From contig JAGWBF010000087.1 of NCBI GenBank assembly GCA_021296025.1, positions 1 through 6,433 on the forward strand: DNA of 6,433 nt, given 5' to 3'. Positions 5,686 through 6,433 of the stretch are shown piece after piece. Origin of the DNA: Dehalococcoidia bacterium (lineage in GTDB: Bacteria; Chloroflexota; Dehalococcoidia; Lucifugimonadales; JAGWBF01). The position numbers and the translations under genes are program-made. Numbering within the stretch: the first letter of the stretch is position 1; each line of letters begins with the position of its first letter. The notes below the pieces were generated by a model that saw nothing but the letters and a program-made list of their open reading frames with translations, did no database searches and was not told the DNA's origin.

Positions 5686-6433
5686 TTGCGCATACTCATG
5701 ATCGGTGATGTGGTTGGCAAGTCGGGGCGCAGGGCCATTGAAGCCTTGGTCCCGAGCATGCGCCGGGAGCTTGCCATTGACTTTGTCATCGCCAACGGCG
5801 AGAACTCGGCCGGCGGCTTCGGCATCACCCCCAGCACAGCCAGGGACCTGTTGGACGCGGAGGTGGACGTTATCACCTCCGGCAACCACATCTGGAAACA
5901 CAAGGAAATCGTCCCCTATATCAATGGCGAGTGGCCCCTGATCCGCCCCGCCAACTACCCCAGCGAAAGCCCTGGGAGAGGGTACATAAGGATCGCTGAT
6001 ACAGCGGTGATCAACCTCATGGGCCGAGTCTTCATGAACACCCTGGACTGCCCTTTCCGCACCGTGGATCGGATCCTGGATGAACTGAACGCCGGCAGTG
6101 CGCCCAAGTTTATCTTCGTGGACTTCCATGCCGAAGCCACGTCGGAGAAGCAGGCCATGGGATGGTACCTGGACGGGCGGGTCAGCGCCGTGGTCGGCAC
6201 CCACACCCATGTAGCTACGGCGGACACCAGGATACTCCCGGAGGGTACGGGGTTTGTGACCGACCTGGGCATGACCGGTCCCTACAACTCCGTCATAGGG
6301 TGCCAGGTGCCCATTGTCCTGGAGCAATTCCTAACCCAGATGCCGGTACGCTTGGCCGTCGCCGAGGGCCCGGCTATCCTGAATGCGGTAGTGGTAGAGT
6401 TGGATAAAGTATCGGGACGGGCCCTCAGCATCC
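5686..6433 (+). CDS. ymdB: YmdB-type metallophosphoesterase (partial, 249 residues visible)
   Basis: The open frame runs without a stop to the window end. Typical family length is around 260-270 aa, so only the last few residues should be missing. YmdB proteins are two-metal phosphoesterases that hydrolyse 2',3'-cyclic nucleotides in vitro and affect biofilm behaviour in Bacillus subtilis. The motifs are in place: IGDVVG with Asp8, NGEN (37-40, with Glu39 and Asn40), SGNHIW with Asn67 and His68, DFHAEATSEK (146-155, His148), and GTHTHVATAD (171-180, His173 and His175), then DLGMTGPYNSVIG. The start is TTG, giving MRILMIGDVVGK as usual in the family, with a good ribosome site. It probably shares the rny transcript, though the 169-nt gap full of hairpins may uncouple the two. 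No convincing separate promoter was seen in the gap. Cytoplasmic, with no signal peptide. Confidence 0.93.
   Translation, partial: MRILMIGDVVGKSGRRAIEALVPSMRRELAIDFVIANGENSAGGFGITPSTARDLLDAEVDVITSGNHIWKHKEIVPYINGEWPLIRPANYPSESPGRGYIRIADTAVINLMGRVFMNTLDCPFRTVDRILDELNAGSAPKFIFVDFHAEATSEKQAMGWYLDGRVSAVVGTHTHVATADTRILPEGTGFVTDLGMTGPYNSVIGCQVPIVLEQFLTQMPVRLAVAEGPAILNAVVVELDKVSGRALSI

Noticed and set aside
5467..6327. Minus-strand open frame of 286 codons opposite the end of rny and ymdB
   Set aside because: It covers the hairpin spacer and two real genes, and its product has no recognisable motif. The plus-strand frame carries all YmdB metal-site motifs.

Overview
The window is about 60% GC and appears to be bacterial chromosome. 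It carries the first ~347 nt of a 16S rRNA gene, its promoter and leader, and five protein genes: a gamma-glutamyltransferase-like Ntn hydrolase, a Mec-type JAMM peptidase, leuB, rny (RNase Y) and ymdB (cut by the window end). The 16S helix sequences around E. coli positions 160-340 resemble, from memory, Dehalococcoidia (Chloroflexota, SAR202-like); the GC content and the gene set fit this. The assignment is tentative and rests on 16S recall without an alignment.

Layout. Positions 1-347 hold the 5' end of 16S rRNA on the minus strand. It is preceded (in transcription order) by a strong sigma-70-type promoter, a short GNRA-capped hairpin and a near-perfect boxA antitermination site. Positions 493-2127 (minus) encode the GGT-like protein, which runs toward the rRNA operon with its own promoter upstream. 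Positions 2289-2693 (plus) encode a Mec-like peptidase that meets leuB (2690-3790, minus) tail to tail, with a 4-nt overlap of the two stop regions. Positions 3791-4031 form a divergent control region with a leuB promoter on one strand and an rny promoter on the other. Then come rny (4032-5516) and ymdB (5686 to the end) on the plus strand, separated by 169 nt packed with hairpins.

How the genes relate. rny-ymdB is a conserved pair in many bacteria (mRNA decay endonuclease plus a 2',3'-cyclic nucleotide phosphodiesterase-type metallophosphoesterase). leuB is the third step of leucine synthesis. The Mec homologue points to a CysO/CysM-type, sulfur-carrier-dependent cysteine synthesis route, whose other members are not in the window. 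The GGT-like protein has the autoprocessing threonine but lacks the residues that bind the gamma-glutamyl group in E. coli GGT, so its substrate is open.

No new multi-gene system is evident. The points that most deserve a second look are the RNase Y with no N-terminal membrane helix, a hairpin that would start at the very 5' end of its mRNA, the hairpin cluster between rny and ymdB, and the identical -35/-10 boxes of the rRNA and rny promoters.
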